A stretch of DNA of 36,809 nucleotides from an uncultured Erysipelotrichaceae bacterium (GTDB lineage Bacteria; Bacillota_I; Bacilli_A; Erysipelotrichales; Erysipelotrichaceae): NCBI GenBank assembly GCA_945877405.1, contig CAMCSA010000019.1, forward strand, positions 1 through 36,809, given 5' to 3'. Below, piece after piece: positions 6,882 through 15,150 of this stretch (position 1 is the first letter of the stretch; every line of letters starts with the position of its first letter). The translations under genes were made by a program, and so were the position numbers. The notes beneath the pieces are model-generated. The model had not been told where the DNA came from and made no database searches. It worked only from the letters and a program-made list of their open reading frames with translations.

Positions 6882-8030
6882 TCAGTTCATCAGCATTCTG
6901 AACATTTCAATAACCTGTTCCTTTGTAGCTTCACGTGGGTTGCCTGGGTAGCATGCATCTTTCAGAGCATCAGTAGCAAGAACATCGAGATCTTCTTCTG
7001 TGATCTTTTCGTTCTTTGGATTGATGCCTACATCAGCGGAGAGCTGCTTGACTGCATTGATGGCAGCATCTCTGTATTCTTCCTGACTCATGGAATCAAC
7101 ACCTTCAACACCCATTGCACGAGCGATTTCTCTGTACTTTTCACCTGTGTAGTCACGGTTGAATTCCATAGCGATCGGTAACAGGGAAGCGCATGCAACA
7201 CCATGAGGTGTGTCATAATGAGCACTTAATGTATGAGCCATGGAGTGGTCAATACCAAGACCGACATTGGAGAATCCCATACCTGCGATGTACTGACCAA
7301 GAGCCATACCTTCTCTGCCTGCAGGTTCATTGTTGACTGCAGCTCTGAGGTTAGCGGAAATCAGACGGATTGCTTCCAGGTGGAACATGTCTGTCATTTC
7401 CCATGCTCCCTTTGTGATGTAACCTTCAATTGCATGTGTCAGAGCATCCATACCAGTAGCAGCTGTCAGTCCCTTTGGCATGGAACTCATCATGTCAGGG
7501 TCTACGACTGCAACGATAGGCATATCATGTGGGTCACAGCAGACGAACTTTCTTTCCTTTTCAACATCTGTGATAACATAGTTGATTGTAACTTCAGCAG
7601 CAGTGCCTGCAGTTGTTGGAACAGCGATGATTGGAACGCATGGGTTCTTTGTTGGGGACATGCCTTCCAGAGAAACAACATCTTCAAACTCTGGGTTTGT
7701 GATGATGATACCGATTGCCTTGGAAGTATCCATGGAAGAACCACCACCGATTGCGATGATGCAGTCAGCACCGCTTGCCTTGAATGCAGCAACGCCATTC
7801 TGTACATTGGCAATTGTTGGGTTTGGCTTGATGTCAGAGTAGATTTCGTATGGGAATCCATCTGCATCCAGCAGGTCTGTGACTTTCTTTGTAACACCGA
7901 ACTTGATCAGATCAGGATCGGAAGCGACGAAAGCCTTCTTGAAGTTGTTTGCGTGCACTTCGTTGATGATTTCAGCGATTGCACCTTTTCCATGATAGGA
8001 AGTAGCGTTTAAAGAAATTTTGTTAGCCAT
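6882..8030 (-). CDS. fucO: Lactaldehyde reductase / 1,2-propanediol oxidoreductase (FucO)
   Basis: A 382-residue group III iron alcohol dehydrogenase that reads like E. coli FucO along its whole length: SADVTIN-type AGTAAEVTINYVITD, KFVCCDPHD, AGMGFSNVGLG and the C-terminal GNPREAT. NAD is bound by GGGSSMD (96-101). Iron ligands are D195, H199, H262 and H276. FucO reduces L-lactaldehyde to 1,2-propanediol when fucose or rhamnose is fermented. No fucose or rhamnose genes are nearby. AGAAGGAGAT lies about 15 nt before the ATG, a longer spacing than usual, with no better start between. It is divergent from the PAP2 gene at 8163. Confidence 0.93.
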   Translation of the reverse strand: MANKISLNATSYHGKGAIAEIINEVHANNFKKAFVASDPDLIKFGVTKKVTDLLDADGFPYEIYSDIKPNPTIANVQNGVAAFKASGADCIIAIGGGSSMDTSKAIGIIITNPEFEDVVSLEGMSPTKNPCVPIIAVPTTAGTAAEVTINYVITDVEKERKFVCCDPHDMPIVAVVDPDMMSSMPKGLTAATGMDALTHAIEGYITKGAWEMTDMFHLEAIRLISANLRAAVNNEPAGREGMALGQYIAGMGFSNVGLGIDHSMAHTLSAHYDTPHGVACASLLPIAMEFNRDYTGEKYREIARAMGVEGVDSMSQEEYRDAAINAVKQLSADVGINPKNEKITEEDLDVLATDALKDACYPGNPREATKEQVIEMFRMLMN

Positions 8031-8162
8031 AAAATGTATTGGTTATCTCCTTCTAACATGAAAATATGATAACAGTTTTCTTGTGATTTTTTTACAGTGA
8101 ACTGCTATGTATGTACAAAAAATACAGGGTATATTAAGATTCTTATGAAAGGAAGTTTCAAA

Positions 8163-9080
8163 ATGGATATTCAGTTTCTGTTATGGTTTCAGAAAATCAG
8201 AGAAGCATGTGGTCCAACCGTGGAAATGCTGGTGAATGGTGTATCCATGTTATCAACGATTGCGGTATTTGTGCTGTTTCTTGTGTATTGGTGTATGGAT
8301 CGTAAAACAGGCATGTTTGCTTTGATGTGCTTTAGTACTGGTCAGTTTCTGAATCAGACATGCAAGGCGATTTTCTGCGTTCCACGACCATGGATCCGCA
8401 ATACGGACATTCATCCATCCCCTCAGGCAATCGAAAGTGCAAGTGGCTATTCCTTTCCAAGTGGACATTCTCAGACTGCGATGTCATCCTATGGTGCATT
8501 GTCTGTAAAGGGCACATCCAGCACACTGATCAGAGTCATCCTGCTTGTGTGTATTCTGCTTGTTGGTCTGTCCAGAAATTATCTGGGTGTACATACGCCA
8601 CAGGATGTACTGTTCGGTTTGGGTATGGGCATATTATCCATTGTGATTGTTACATATATTCAGAAACATAAAGAAAAGCTGTGTGGCTTCAGAACAGTGA
8701 TTGTGGGTATCTGTATTGTTGTTGTGGCAACGGCTTATGTTATTTTAAAGCAGTATCCAGGCAGCGTGGAACAGGCAGTATTAATGAAAGAGGATGCCAT
8801 GAAGGCATATGGATTTATGGCTGGAACCATTGTCAGTGCATATTACATGAAAAAAATCAGTTTTACAACAGATCATCTGTCAATAAAACAGAGGGTACTC
8901 AGAGCTGTGATCGGTAGCGTGATGATTGCGCCTGTGTACTTTGGGGCAGATGCTGTACTGGTATTGTTTTTACCGATGGAAGCAGCACTTTGGATCTGCA
9001 CCTTTGCTTCAGCTGTAACCGGTATGTTGCTTGTGCCATATGTATTTGAAAAAGTGGAGAAAAGAACAATCGAAAACTGA
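8163..9080 (+). CDS. Large PAP2-family membrane phosphatase
   Basis: A 305-residue polytopic membrane protein with a complete PAP2 signature in its first half: KAIFCVPRPW (K-x6-RP), SFPSGHSQTA and SRNYLGVHTPQDV. The second half adds several further hydrophobic segments, making it much longer than the 173-residue PAP2 protein at 3568. Relatives act on lipid or isoprenoid diphosphates outside the membrane. The ATG at 8163 follows AAAGGAAG by about nine nt; an upstream in-frame start at 8097 lacks a ribosome site. Substrate and the role of the extra C-terminal membrane domain are unknown. Confidence 0.87.
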   Translation: MDIQFLLWFQKIREACGPTVEMLVNGVSMLSTIAVFVLFLVYWCMDRKTGMFALMCFSTGQFLNQTCKAIFCVPRPWIRNTDIHPSPQAIESASGYSFPSGHSQTAMSSYGALSVKGTSSTLIRVILLVCILLVGLSRNYLGVHTPQDVLFGLGMGILSIVIVTYIQKHKEKLCGFRTVIVGICIVVVATAYVILKQYPGSVEQAVLMKEDAMKAYGFMAGTIVSAYYMKKISFTTDHLSIKQRVLRAVIGSVMIAPVYFGADAVLVLFLPMEAALWICTFASAVTGMLLVPYVFEKVEKRTIEN

Positions 9081-9153
9081 CACATCTGCATACAGATGGA
9101 TGGTATGCCTGACATGGATTCTGTCATAGGATACTGGTAACGAGGTAAAGTGA

Positions 9154-9855
9154 ATGAAGATTGTCATGATACATGGACAGAGTCATACAGGATGTTCCTG
9201 TATGGTGGCACGTAAGACGGCAGAAAAGATTGGTGGAGAAGTGCAGGAATTTTTTCTGCCGAAAGATTTCAACCACCATTGCCTTGGATGTTATACATGT
9301 TTTACATCGACATTGGATAAATGCCCGCATTACAAAGATCTTTCTGTGATCATTGAAGCAATGGATCATGCGGATGTATTGATACTTTCCAGCCCGGTAT
9401 ATGTATATCATGCGACTGGTGCAATGATGGATTTTCTGGATCATTTCGGTACATGGTGGGTTGTTCATCGACCACAGCCGCAGATGGCGCATAAACAGGC
9501 AGTCATTGTTACAACAGCTGCAGGAAGTGGCATGAAACGTACTGCCAAGGATATGGAAGACAGCCTGTCCATGTGGGGAGTTTATCGAATTGAAAAGATC
9601 TGTGTTGGTGTACAGGCAACAAAGCCGGATGAAATACCTGCTGCAATCAGAAAACAGATAGAAAAAAAGACGGATCGTGCAGCTGAAAGGATTGTAGGAC
9701 ATGCAGGTTCTACAGGCACCAATCACAGATTCCAAATGTGGTTTTATATTGTTAAGCTCATGCATCGGCTGATGCCAGGTGATACACCCGATTATAACTG
9801 GTGGGAAGATCATGGCTGGCATGGGAATCAGCGTCCATGGAAATCGGAAATGTAA
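9154..9855 (+). CDS. NADPH-dependent FMN reductase / flavodoxin-fold oxidoreductase
   Basis: A 233-residue protein with a flavodoxin-like fold. It begins MKIVMIHGQSHTGCSCMVAR, the FMN phosphate loop, and continues with the cysteine motif HHCLGCYTCF followed by DKCPHYKD. ADVLILSSPVYVYHATGAMM is the second FMN loop of the NADPH-FMN reductase/multimeric flavodoxin family. The CxxC-type pair may hold an Fe-S or redox disulfide, as in iron-sulfur flavoproteins (inference). The C-terminal 50 residues are tryptophan- and histidine-rich (NWWEDHGWHGNQRPW), which is not typical. A GAGG site precedes the ATG. It follows the PAP2 gene by 73 nt and may be cotranscribed. Confidence 0.85.
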   Translation: MKIVMIHGQSHTGCSCMVARKTAEKIGGEVQEFFLPKDFNHHCLGCYTCFTSTLDKCPHYKDLSVIIEAMDHADVLILSSPVYVYHATGAMMDFLDHFGTWWVVHRPQPQMAHKQAVIVTTAAGSGMKRTAKDMEDSLSMWGVYRIEKICVGVQATKPDEIPAAIRKQIEKKTDRAAERIVGHAGSTGTNHRFQMWFYIVKLMHRLMPGDTPDYNWWEDHGWHGNQRPWKSEM

Positions 9856-9950
9856 AAATTTCTGATTTTTTTGTGCCGCTTTTTTCATAGAGGACTATAA
9901 TAAAACACGTTATTTGAGACAGTATTATGTCTGAAGGGGGAAATATAGAA

Positions 9951-10298
9951 ATGCAGCTGCTCGTGCATATAACAAACCATGAGGAATGTGTTACACCAAT
10001 CATGGAAAAGATGATGGAAGCAGGGATTCATGGAGCATCCATCGTTGATTGTGAAGGCATGCTGGCAAGCATCAATCAGGACAGTGTCAATGCACCATCC
10101 ATCTTTGGTGGCCTGCGCAGGTTTGTCAATCCGGAACGTCCACAGAACAAGATGATTCTTGTGGTACTCAAGGATGAGGAGGTCAAGGGGGCTATTGATA
10201 TCATTCATGAAGTATCCGGTGATCTGAAGCTTCCGAATACAGGAATTCTGTTTACAGTACCTGTTACACGCTGGGAAGGTGTATGTGAGTCAAAATGA
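9951..10298 (+). CDS. PII-like signal protein paired with an ion antiporter
   Basis: A 115-residue protein matching the PII/GlnB ferredoxin-like layout. Strand-helix-strand MQLLVHITNHEECVTPIMEK is followed by GIHGASIVDCEGM (compare ITGMTVTEVKG of GlnB), a variable loop with GGLRRFVNPE, the core KMILVVLKDEE and a C-terminal NTGILFTVPVTRWEGV resembling the GKIFVFDV-R tail. The uridylylated tyrosine and classic T-loop are absent, so it is not canonical GlnB. It overlaps the antiporter by four bases, which suggests direct gating of that protein by a nucleotide or other ligand, as other PII-like proteins do for transporters. The ATG at 9951 has GAAGGGGG ten nt upstream; the earlier ATG at 9927 would overlie that site. 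Confidence 0.78.
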   Translation: MQLLVHITNHEECVTPIMEKMMEAGIHGASIVDCEGMLASINQDSVNAPSIFGGLRRFVNPERPQNKMILVVLKDEEVKGAIDIIHEVSGDLKLPNTGILFTVPVTRWEGVCESK

Positions 10299-11464
10299 CA
10301 ATCATTCTGTATCTTGCAATGGCAATGACTGTAGCCCTGCTGATGACAAGAATCACTCGTCTTGCCAAACTTCCAAATGTAACAGCTTATCTTCTTGCTG
10401 GTGTACTGATTGGACCTGGTGTTCTCAATCTTCTGAAATCTGATTCCATTGGTGCGCTGTCACTTGTGACTTCCGTATCGCTTGGATTTATTGCCTTTTC
10501 CATTGGTGATGAATTCAGACTGTCCACACTGAAACAGATTGGTGGACAGGCAATGCTGATCACATTATTTGAAGCTCTTGGAGCTGTTGTTCTTGTGGAT
10601 TGTATTACACTGGCACTTGGTTTCCCACCTGCTATGTGTATCACCCTTGGAGCGCTTGCGGCATCCACTGCTCCTGCGGCAACTCTGATGGTTGTCCGTC
10701 AGTACAAGGCAGACGGCCCGTTAACAAGAATGCTTTTACCGGTGGTGGCAGCCGATGATGCAATCGGACTGATTGCCTACTCGATTTCCATCAATGTGGC
10801 CATCGCTTTAGCAAATCAGGAAAGTCTGAACGTTGTCAGTACCTTTCTGATCCCGCTTGCTCAGCTCGGTCTTGCCTTGCTGATCGGGGCAGCGATCGGA
10901 TTTGTCACGGCATTATCACACAGGTATTTTCGCTCACATACAAACCGTATGTCGATTGCGATTGCCGGTGTATTTGCCTGTACGGCTTTAGCAGATCAAT
11001 GGGGACTTTCTTCGTTGCTGATGTGCATGGCAATGGGTGCGGTATATGTCAATCTTCGAGATGATGCAGAGCGGGTCCTTGGATGTGTGGATGACTGGAC
11101 CTATCCGATGTTCATGCTGTTTTTTGTCATCTCTGGTGCATCATTGGATCTTGGTTCACTGCCAAAGGTCGGATTGCTTGGCATTGTATATGTCATTGTC
11201 CGATTTGCCGGAAAATGGATCGGCTCCTATCTGGGTTCCACTTTGACACATCAGCCGGATGTCATCCGTAAGAATATCGGATTTGCTCTGATGCCACAGG
11301 CTGGTGTAGCCATTGGTATGGCAACGCTTGCGGCCTCTCAGCTTCCAGGATATGGTTGCCAGGTACAGACAGTCATCCTTGCCGGTACACTGGTGTATGA
11401 GCTGATCGGACCGTTATCTGCCAAATTTGCACTGTCACGTGCTCATGAAATCCATGCCAGTTAA
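10295..11464 (+). CDS. CPA2-family cation/proton antiporter
   Basis: A 389-residue membrane protein of the Na+/H+ exchanger (Kef/NapA, CPA2) fold with about 12 hydrophobic segments. The paired acidic residues of electrogenic exchangers appear in LPVVAADDAIGLIAYS. The first helices (PNVTAYLLAGVLIGPGVLN) match the family start. No RCK/KTN or TrkA domain is fused at the C-terminus. The regulatory role such domains play in Kef proteins may be filled by the PII-like protein encoded just upstream. The reading frames overlap (ATGA), so translation is coupled. A terminator immediately follows the stop. The ion (Na+, K+ or other) cannot be told from sequence. Confidence 0.88.
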   Translation: MTIILYLAMAMTVALLMTRITRLAKLPNVTAYLLAGVLIGPGVLNLLKSDSIGALSLVTSVSLGFIAFSIGDEFRLSTLKQIGGQAMLITLFEALGAVVLVDCITLALGFPPAMCITLGALAASTAPAATLMVVRQYKADGPLTRMLLPVVAADDAIGLIAYSISINVAIALANQESLNVVSTFLIPLAQLGLALLIGAAIGFVTALSHRYFRSHTNRMSIAIAGVFACTALADQWGLSSLLMCMAMGAVYVNLRDDAERVLGCVDDWTYPMFMLFFVISGASLDLGSLPKVGLLGIVYVIVRFAGKWIGSYLGSTLTHQPDVIRKNIGFALMPQAGVAIGMATLAASQLPGYGCQVQTVILAGTLVYELIGPLSAKFALSRAHEIHAS

Positions 11465-11465
11465 G

Positions 11466-11490
11466 GGCGCATTTTCGAATGCACCTTTTT
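11466..11490 (+). terminator. Rho-independent terminator with UUCG loop
   Basis: GGCGCATT (11466-11473), loop TTCG and AATGCACC (11478-11485) form the stem with one mismatch, followed by five T. It begins two nt after the antiporter stop codon and rules out a MATE start at 11479. Confidence 0.82.
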
Positions 11491-11502
11491 GCTTGCCTGC
11501 TG

Positions 11503-11531
11503 TTCCTGTTTTGTGAAAATACATGTATAAT
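11503..11531 (+). promoter_or_regulatory. Promoter of the MATE gene, positioned for a leaderless transcript
   Basis: TATAAT at 11526-11531 is a perfect -10 box. A weak -35 (TTCCTG, 11503-11508) is 17 nt upstream. Transcription should start about seven nt after the -10, at or next to the ATG at 11539. Confidence 0.55.
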
Positions 11532-11538
11532 AGCAGGC

Positions 11539-12951
11539 ATGGCGAAAACAGTAGATCTTGCAGAAAAACTGCAGAAAAATGAAGACATTCCGTTCAAGGA
11601 ACGGATGAATATTGTATACAGATTATCATTGCCTGGCATTCTGGCACAGATTGCGGAAATTATCATGCAGTATATTGATGCGGCAATGGTAGGTGTTCTT
11701 GGCGCTGCGGCAAGTGCTTCCATTGGCCTTGTTGCCAGTGCAACCTGGTTATTTGGCGGAATTATTTCCGGTGCGGTTGCCGGCTTCTCGGTACAGATTG
11801 CTCAGGCAATTGGGGCAGGGGATCATGAACGATCCGGTAAACTGTATAAGCAGTCCATTATCGCATGTTTATTTGTATCGGCGATTACAGGTGGGATCGG
11901 TATGCTGCTGGCACTGGTGTTACCGAAATGGTTAGGTGCAGAGCAGTCGTTATGGCATGATGCAACAATGTATTTCATGCTGTTTTCCATGTTTATTCCA
12001 GTACGGTGCATGCAGAGCCTTGGTATAGCAGCACTGCAGTGTGTCGGTAATATGAAAGTGCCAAGCATTCTTACCGCAACCATGTGTGGTCTGGATGTCA
12101 TCTTTAATTACTTCCTGATCTTTCCGACAAGAATGATCAGTTTCGGGGGAATCTCCATGATGATGCCAGGGGCTGGACTTGGAGTGGCTGGTGCGCAGCT
12201 TGGTACATCTTTGTCCTTTGTCGTATGTATGATTCTGTTACATACCTATATTCAGATGAAAGAAAAAAGACTGTCCGTATTCCACAGTAAAGGCAGATGG
12301 ATTCCGGAAGCTTATATTGTTAAGGAAGCTGTGCGGATCGGATTACCAATGGCGCTGGAGCATTCGGCAACTTCTGGTGCCCAGGTGATTTCTACAAAGA
12401 TTGTTGCACCACTTGGTACAGTGGCAATTGCGGCCAACTCCTTTGCGGTAACTGCTGAATCCATCTGTTATATGCCAGGATTTGGTATTTCTTCTGCTGC
12501 TACCACAATGGTAGGGCAGGCGATTGGTGCAAAACGGAAAGATCTTGCCAGATCTTTTGCCTGGTTGACAACATTTTCCGGTATGGTCATTATGGGTTTG
12601 ACAGGAACGATCATGTTCTTTGCATGTCCGTATGTATTTGCCTTTTTGACACCGGACCCTGAGGTACAGCAGCTTGGTGCTTCCGTGTTAAGAATTGAAC
12701 TGCTTGCAGAACCGTTATTTGCAGCAAGTATTGTTGCTGGTGGTGCATTGCGAGGTGCTAAGGATACACTTGTTCCTGGCATCATCAATCTTGTTAGTAT
12801 GTGGGGAATCCGACTGACACTGGCAATGGTGCTTGTAAAACATATTGGCCTGTATGGTGTATGGGTTGCCATGGCGACGGAATTATCTGTGCGTGGTATT
12901 CTGTTTCTGGTCCGTCTGAAAAAAGAAAAGTGGCTGGAAAAAGCGATTTGA
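11539..12951 (+). CDS. MATE-family efflux transporter
   Basis: A 470-residue protein with about 12 membrane segments and the duplicated MatE domain. PGILAQIAEIIMQYIDAAMV opens the first half, and GLPMALEHSATSGAQVISTK opens the second. Relatives export cationic drugs, flavins or other organic compounds in exchange for Na+ or H+. The start is uncertain. ATG 11539 lies seven nt after TATAAT and has no ribosome site, whereas ATG 11605 has AAGGA four nt upstream but would begin very close to the first membrane helix. I favour 11539. The gene forms its own unit between two terminators. Confidence 0.88.
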   Translation: MAKTVDLAEKLQKNEDIPFKERMNIVYRLSLPGILAQIAEIIMQYIDAAMVGVLGAAASASIGLVASATWLFGGIISGAVAGFSVQIAQAIGAGDHERSGKLYKQSIIACLFVSAITGGIGMLLALVLPKWLGAEQSLWHDATMYFMLFSMFIPVRCMQSLGIAALQCVGNMKVPSILTATMCGLDVIFNYFLIFPTRMISFGGISMMMPGAGLGVAGAQLGTSLSFVVCMILLHTYIQMKEKRLSVFHSKGRWIPEAYIVKEAVRIGLPMALEHSATSGAQVISTKIVAPLGTVAIAANSFAVTAESICYMPGFGISSAATTMVGQAIGAKRKDLARSFAWLTTFSGMVIMGLTGTIMFFACPYVFAFLTPDPEVQQLGASVLRIELLAEPLFAASIVAGGALRGAKDTLVPGIINLVSMWGIRLTLAMVLVKHIGLYGVWVAMATELSVRGILFLVRLKKEKWLEKAI

Positions 12952-12956
12952 TAACT

Positions 12957-12986
12957 GCAGTCTGTCAAATGTGGCAGGCTGTTTTT
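12957..12986 (+). terminator. Rho-independent terminator of the MATE gene
   Basis: CAGTCTGTC (from 12958) pairs with GGCAGGCTG (12973-12981), using G-U pairs, and is followed by TTTTT. Confidence 0.7.
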
Positions 12987-12991
12987 GTATG

Positions 12992-13018
12992 AAAAAGCCA
13001 TCAGGAATCCCGATGGCT
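12992..13018 (-). terminator. Rho-independent terminator of the AIM24-family gene
   Basis: Read on the minus strand, AGCCATC and GATGGCT (12996-13002 and 13012-13018) form the stem with a 9-nt loop, followed by a T-run. Confidence 0.75.
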
Positions 13019-13025
13019 GGATATG

Positions 13026-13727
13026 TCAGTTGCTGGAAGAAGTAGGCAGGTATGGGCGTAATGCATCTGCCAGAGAATGGATGTTTCTTGTCTGGATCAG
13101 CACCTTGCCATAACCTGTAAAGCGGTTAACCAGTCCTTCGCCGGATGTAAAACCAAATGTTCCAGAAGCAACTTCAATGGAATAGTTCAAAGAAGAATCC
13201 CATGCAACGACATGTTCATTATCAATGGTAATTGGTCTGTCAGGTGTGACTTCAAGTTCAATCAGATCTCCAAATGCAGATACAAACAGATCACCTTCAC
13301 CTGTTGTTTCCATAACAAAGAATCCACCTGTTCCACCAAATAAGGCTTTGCCTGCACTCTGAGATCTCATCTCATATGTAACGGTGCTGTCACAGCACAG
13401 AAATGCGCCTGTGTTAAGTCTGTATTGAGTGGAACCACCAACGTAAAGATGCTGAATCTTACCTGGAATTGCCGGTGCAATACCAACCCGTCCATTGTTG
13501 GTTTCACCTGTAGCATGTGTAATGAACATGGATTCGCCTGAGGTCAGACTTCTGCCTAATGCCCCAAGGAATGAACCAAAGCCACTTCCTTTGGAATTCA
13601 TCTTACCTTCCAGGCTGACATCCTGCATGAATACCATGGAACCACGTTCCATGATGATTGTTTCTCCGCGTTCTAATGATACTTCAAGCATCGGGCAGTC
13701 GGAGTCGCCCAGAATTCTGTAAATCAT
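13026..13727 (-). CDS. AIM24-family (TIGR00266) protein of unknown role
   Basis: A 233-residue protein with the full AIM24/TIGR00266 pattern: LERGETIIMERGSMVFM near the start, then the glycine-rich GSGFGSFLGALGRSLTSGES, FFVMETTGEGDLFVSAFGDL and a C-terminal GEGLVNRFTGYGKVLIQTRN. The family forms a trimeric beta-sandwich related to the TRAP-like fold. The eukaryotic member acts in mitochondrial inner-membrane organisation, and bacterial functions are not established. The ATG at 13727 is preceded by GAGAG. It is transcribed divergently from an MFS transporter and ends in its own terminator. Confidence 0.9.
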   Translation of the reverse strand: MIYRILGDSDCPMLEVSLERGETIIMERGSMVFMQDVSLEGKMNSKGSGFGSFLGALGRSLTSGESMFITHATGETNNGRVGIAPAIPGKIQHLYVGGSTQYRLNTGAFLCCDSTVTYEMRSQSAGKALFGGTGGFFVMETTGEGDLFVSAFGDLIELEVTPDRPITIDNEHVVAWDSSLNYSIEVASGTFGFTSGEGLVNRFTGYGKVLIQTRNIHSLADALRPYLPTSSSN

Positions 13728-13827
13728 ATTAAGAATATTCTCTCTTTCGTGATTTAATCATATGACTGATCTTTGGAAAATACAATCAGTATATGAAATC
13801 CTAAAATAATCTTAATAATAAGATACA

Positions 13828-13856
13828 TTGACAGGTGAGGTATCTAGGAATATACT
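13828..13856 (+). promoter_or_regulatory. Promoter of the MFS transporter gene
   Basis: TTGACA (13828-13833), a 17-nt spacer and TATACT (13851-13856) match sigma-A consensus at 11 of 12 positions. The start codon is 31 nt downstream. Confidence 0.85.
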
Positions 13857-13886
13857 GTTTCTTGTAATGAAAAGGGGAAAGCCGTT

Positions 13887-15101
13887 ATGGAAAGAAAACT
13901 CTGGAACAGAGATTTTATTCTGCTTCTGCAGGGATGTGCCGTCAGCATGATCGGAGATATTTTATACAGTGTTGCGATCGGTTATTGGGTGTACGAGAAA
14001 ACAGGTTCGAATACGCTGCTTGGACTGTTGTCCAGTGTTTCCAGTTTCATGGCAATGTTTCTTTCACCATTTACCGGTTCTATCACAGATAAGCTGAATC
14101 GTAAACATGTCATTGTCGGCATGGATCTGATCCGAGGAGTTGTTATGAGTGCCGCTGGAATACTTGCCTTGCAAGATAACCTGACAACATCGATGGTGAT
14201 TGTGTTTTCTGTCATTGCTGCGTTATGTGCACAGTTCTTTGATCCAAGTGTTGCAACAACAATGATTGATATCATTCCTCATTCACAGATGGTACAGGGA
14301 CAGTCAGCTTACAATGGGGTATGTTCTCTAATTTCTCTGATTGGTAAGGCAATCAGCGGATTGTTTGTAACGCTGTTTGGTGTTGCGCCGATTATCCTGC
14401 TCAATGGAATCAGCTATTTCCTATCAGCATTTACGGAAATGTTTATTCGTATTCCACCTTCAAGTCAGCAGGGTAATGTTGTTACGGTAAGATCTGTCAT
14501 GCATGATATGAAGAATGCTGTAACAGCAATAGCTTCTGATCCGTTTGTCAGCATGTTTGTACCTGCAGCTCTGATTCTGAACCTGATTGCGGCAGGACCG
14601 ATGTATATGATTCTTCCATTCTGTCTGGATAAAGGATTTACGGTGGATTTTTATGGAGTTCTGATGGCAGTGGAAACGGCAGGATCTCTGATCTGTGTGT
14701 TGTTGTTGAGTGTGCTGAAACTCAGTGGAACACAGAGGTATTATGTATTGCTGTATGGATTTGCATTATCACCGATTCTGTATATTATTGCGTATGTGAC
14801 GCATTCAAGAGTTGTGATGACGGTCATGTTCTTTCTTGGTTGTTTCACCAATACAATGGGCAATGCAGTGTTTAATGCCAGTCTGACGCTTGCTTTGCCT
14901 GAGGATAACAGAGGTGCGATCATCGGATTTGTCAAGGCATTCTCCGTGGGTGGATGTGCATTGTCATCTCTTGTTTATGGCATGCTGTGTGATGCCTTCT
15001 CGATTGTTCCGGTATTTGTTGTGGGAACATTCATGGCAATTATTCCTTCTTTGATTGTATGTCTGAATCGCAGAACAAAGGAATTTGTGGAAACGCATTG
15101 A
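13887..15101 (+). CDS. Major facilitator superfamily transporter (MefA/enterobactin-exporter-like group)
   Basis: A 404-residue protein with 12 predicted membrane segments. The N-terminal DFILLLQGCAVSMIGDILYS and motif A variant GSITDKLNRKHVIVG place it with MFS exporters of the MefA/EntS type. These move macrolides or siderophores in some species, but the substrate here is not deducible. AAAAGGGGAAAG lies about ten nt before the ATG, and a near-consensus promoter is at 13828. It is followed directly by a bidirectional terminator and a convergent LysR gene. Confidence 0.86.
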   Translation: MERKLWNRDFILLLQGCAVSMIGDILYSVAIGYWVYEKTGSNTLLGLLSSVSSFMAMFLSPFTGSITDKLNRKHVIVGMDLIRGVVMSAAGILALQDNLTTSMVIVFSVIAALCAQFFDPSVATTMIDIIPHSQMVQGQSAYNGVCSLISLIGKAISGLFVTLFGVAPIILLNGISYFLSAFTEMFIRIPPSSQQGNVVTVRSVMHDMKNAVTAIASDPFVSMFVPAALILNLIAAGPMYMILPFCLDKGFTVDFYGVLMAVETAGSLICVLLLSVLKLSGTQRYYVLLYGFALSPILYIIAYVTHSRVVMTVMFFLGCFTNTMGNAVFNASLTLALPEDNRGAIIGFVKAFSVGGCALSSLVYGMLCDAFSIVPVFVVGTFMAIIPSLIVCLNRRTKEFVETH

Positions 15102-15113
15102 TGTAAAACATAA

Positions 15114-15150
15114 AGATCATCCAGACTATAAACCCGGATGATCTGTTTTG
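15114..15150. terminator. Bidirectional Rho-independent terminator
   Basis: AGATCATCC (15114-15122) and GGATGATCT (15136-15144) form a perfect 9-bp stem with GTTTTG after it, between the convergent MFS and LysR genes. Confidence 0.82.

Noticed and set aside
7233-8012. 259-codon plus-strand frame opposite fucO
   Set aside because: Cysteine- and serine-rich nonsense composition typical of the antisense of a conserved gene; fucO is certain on the other strand.
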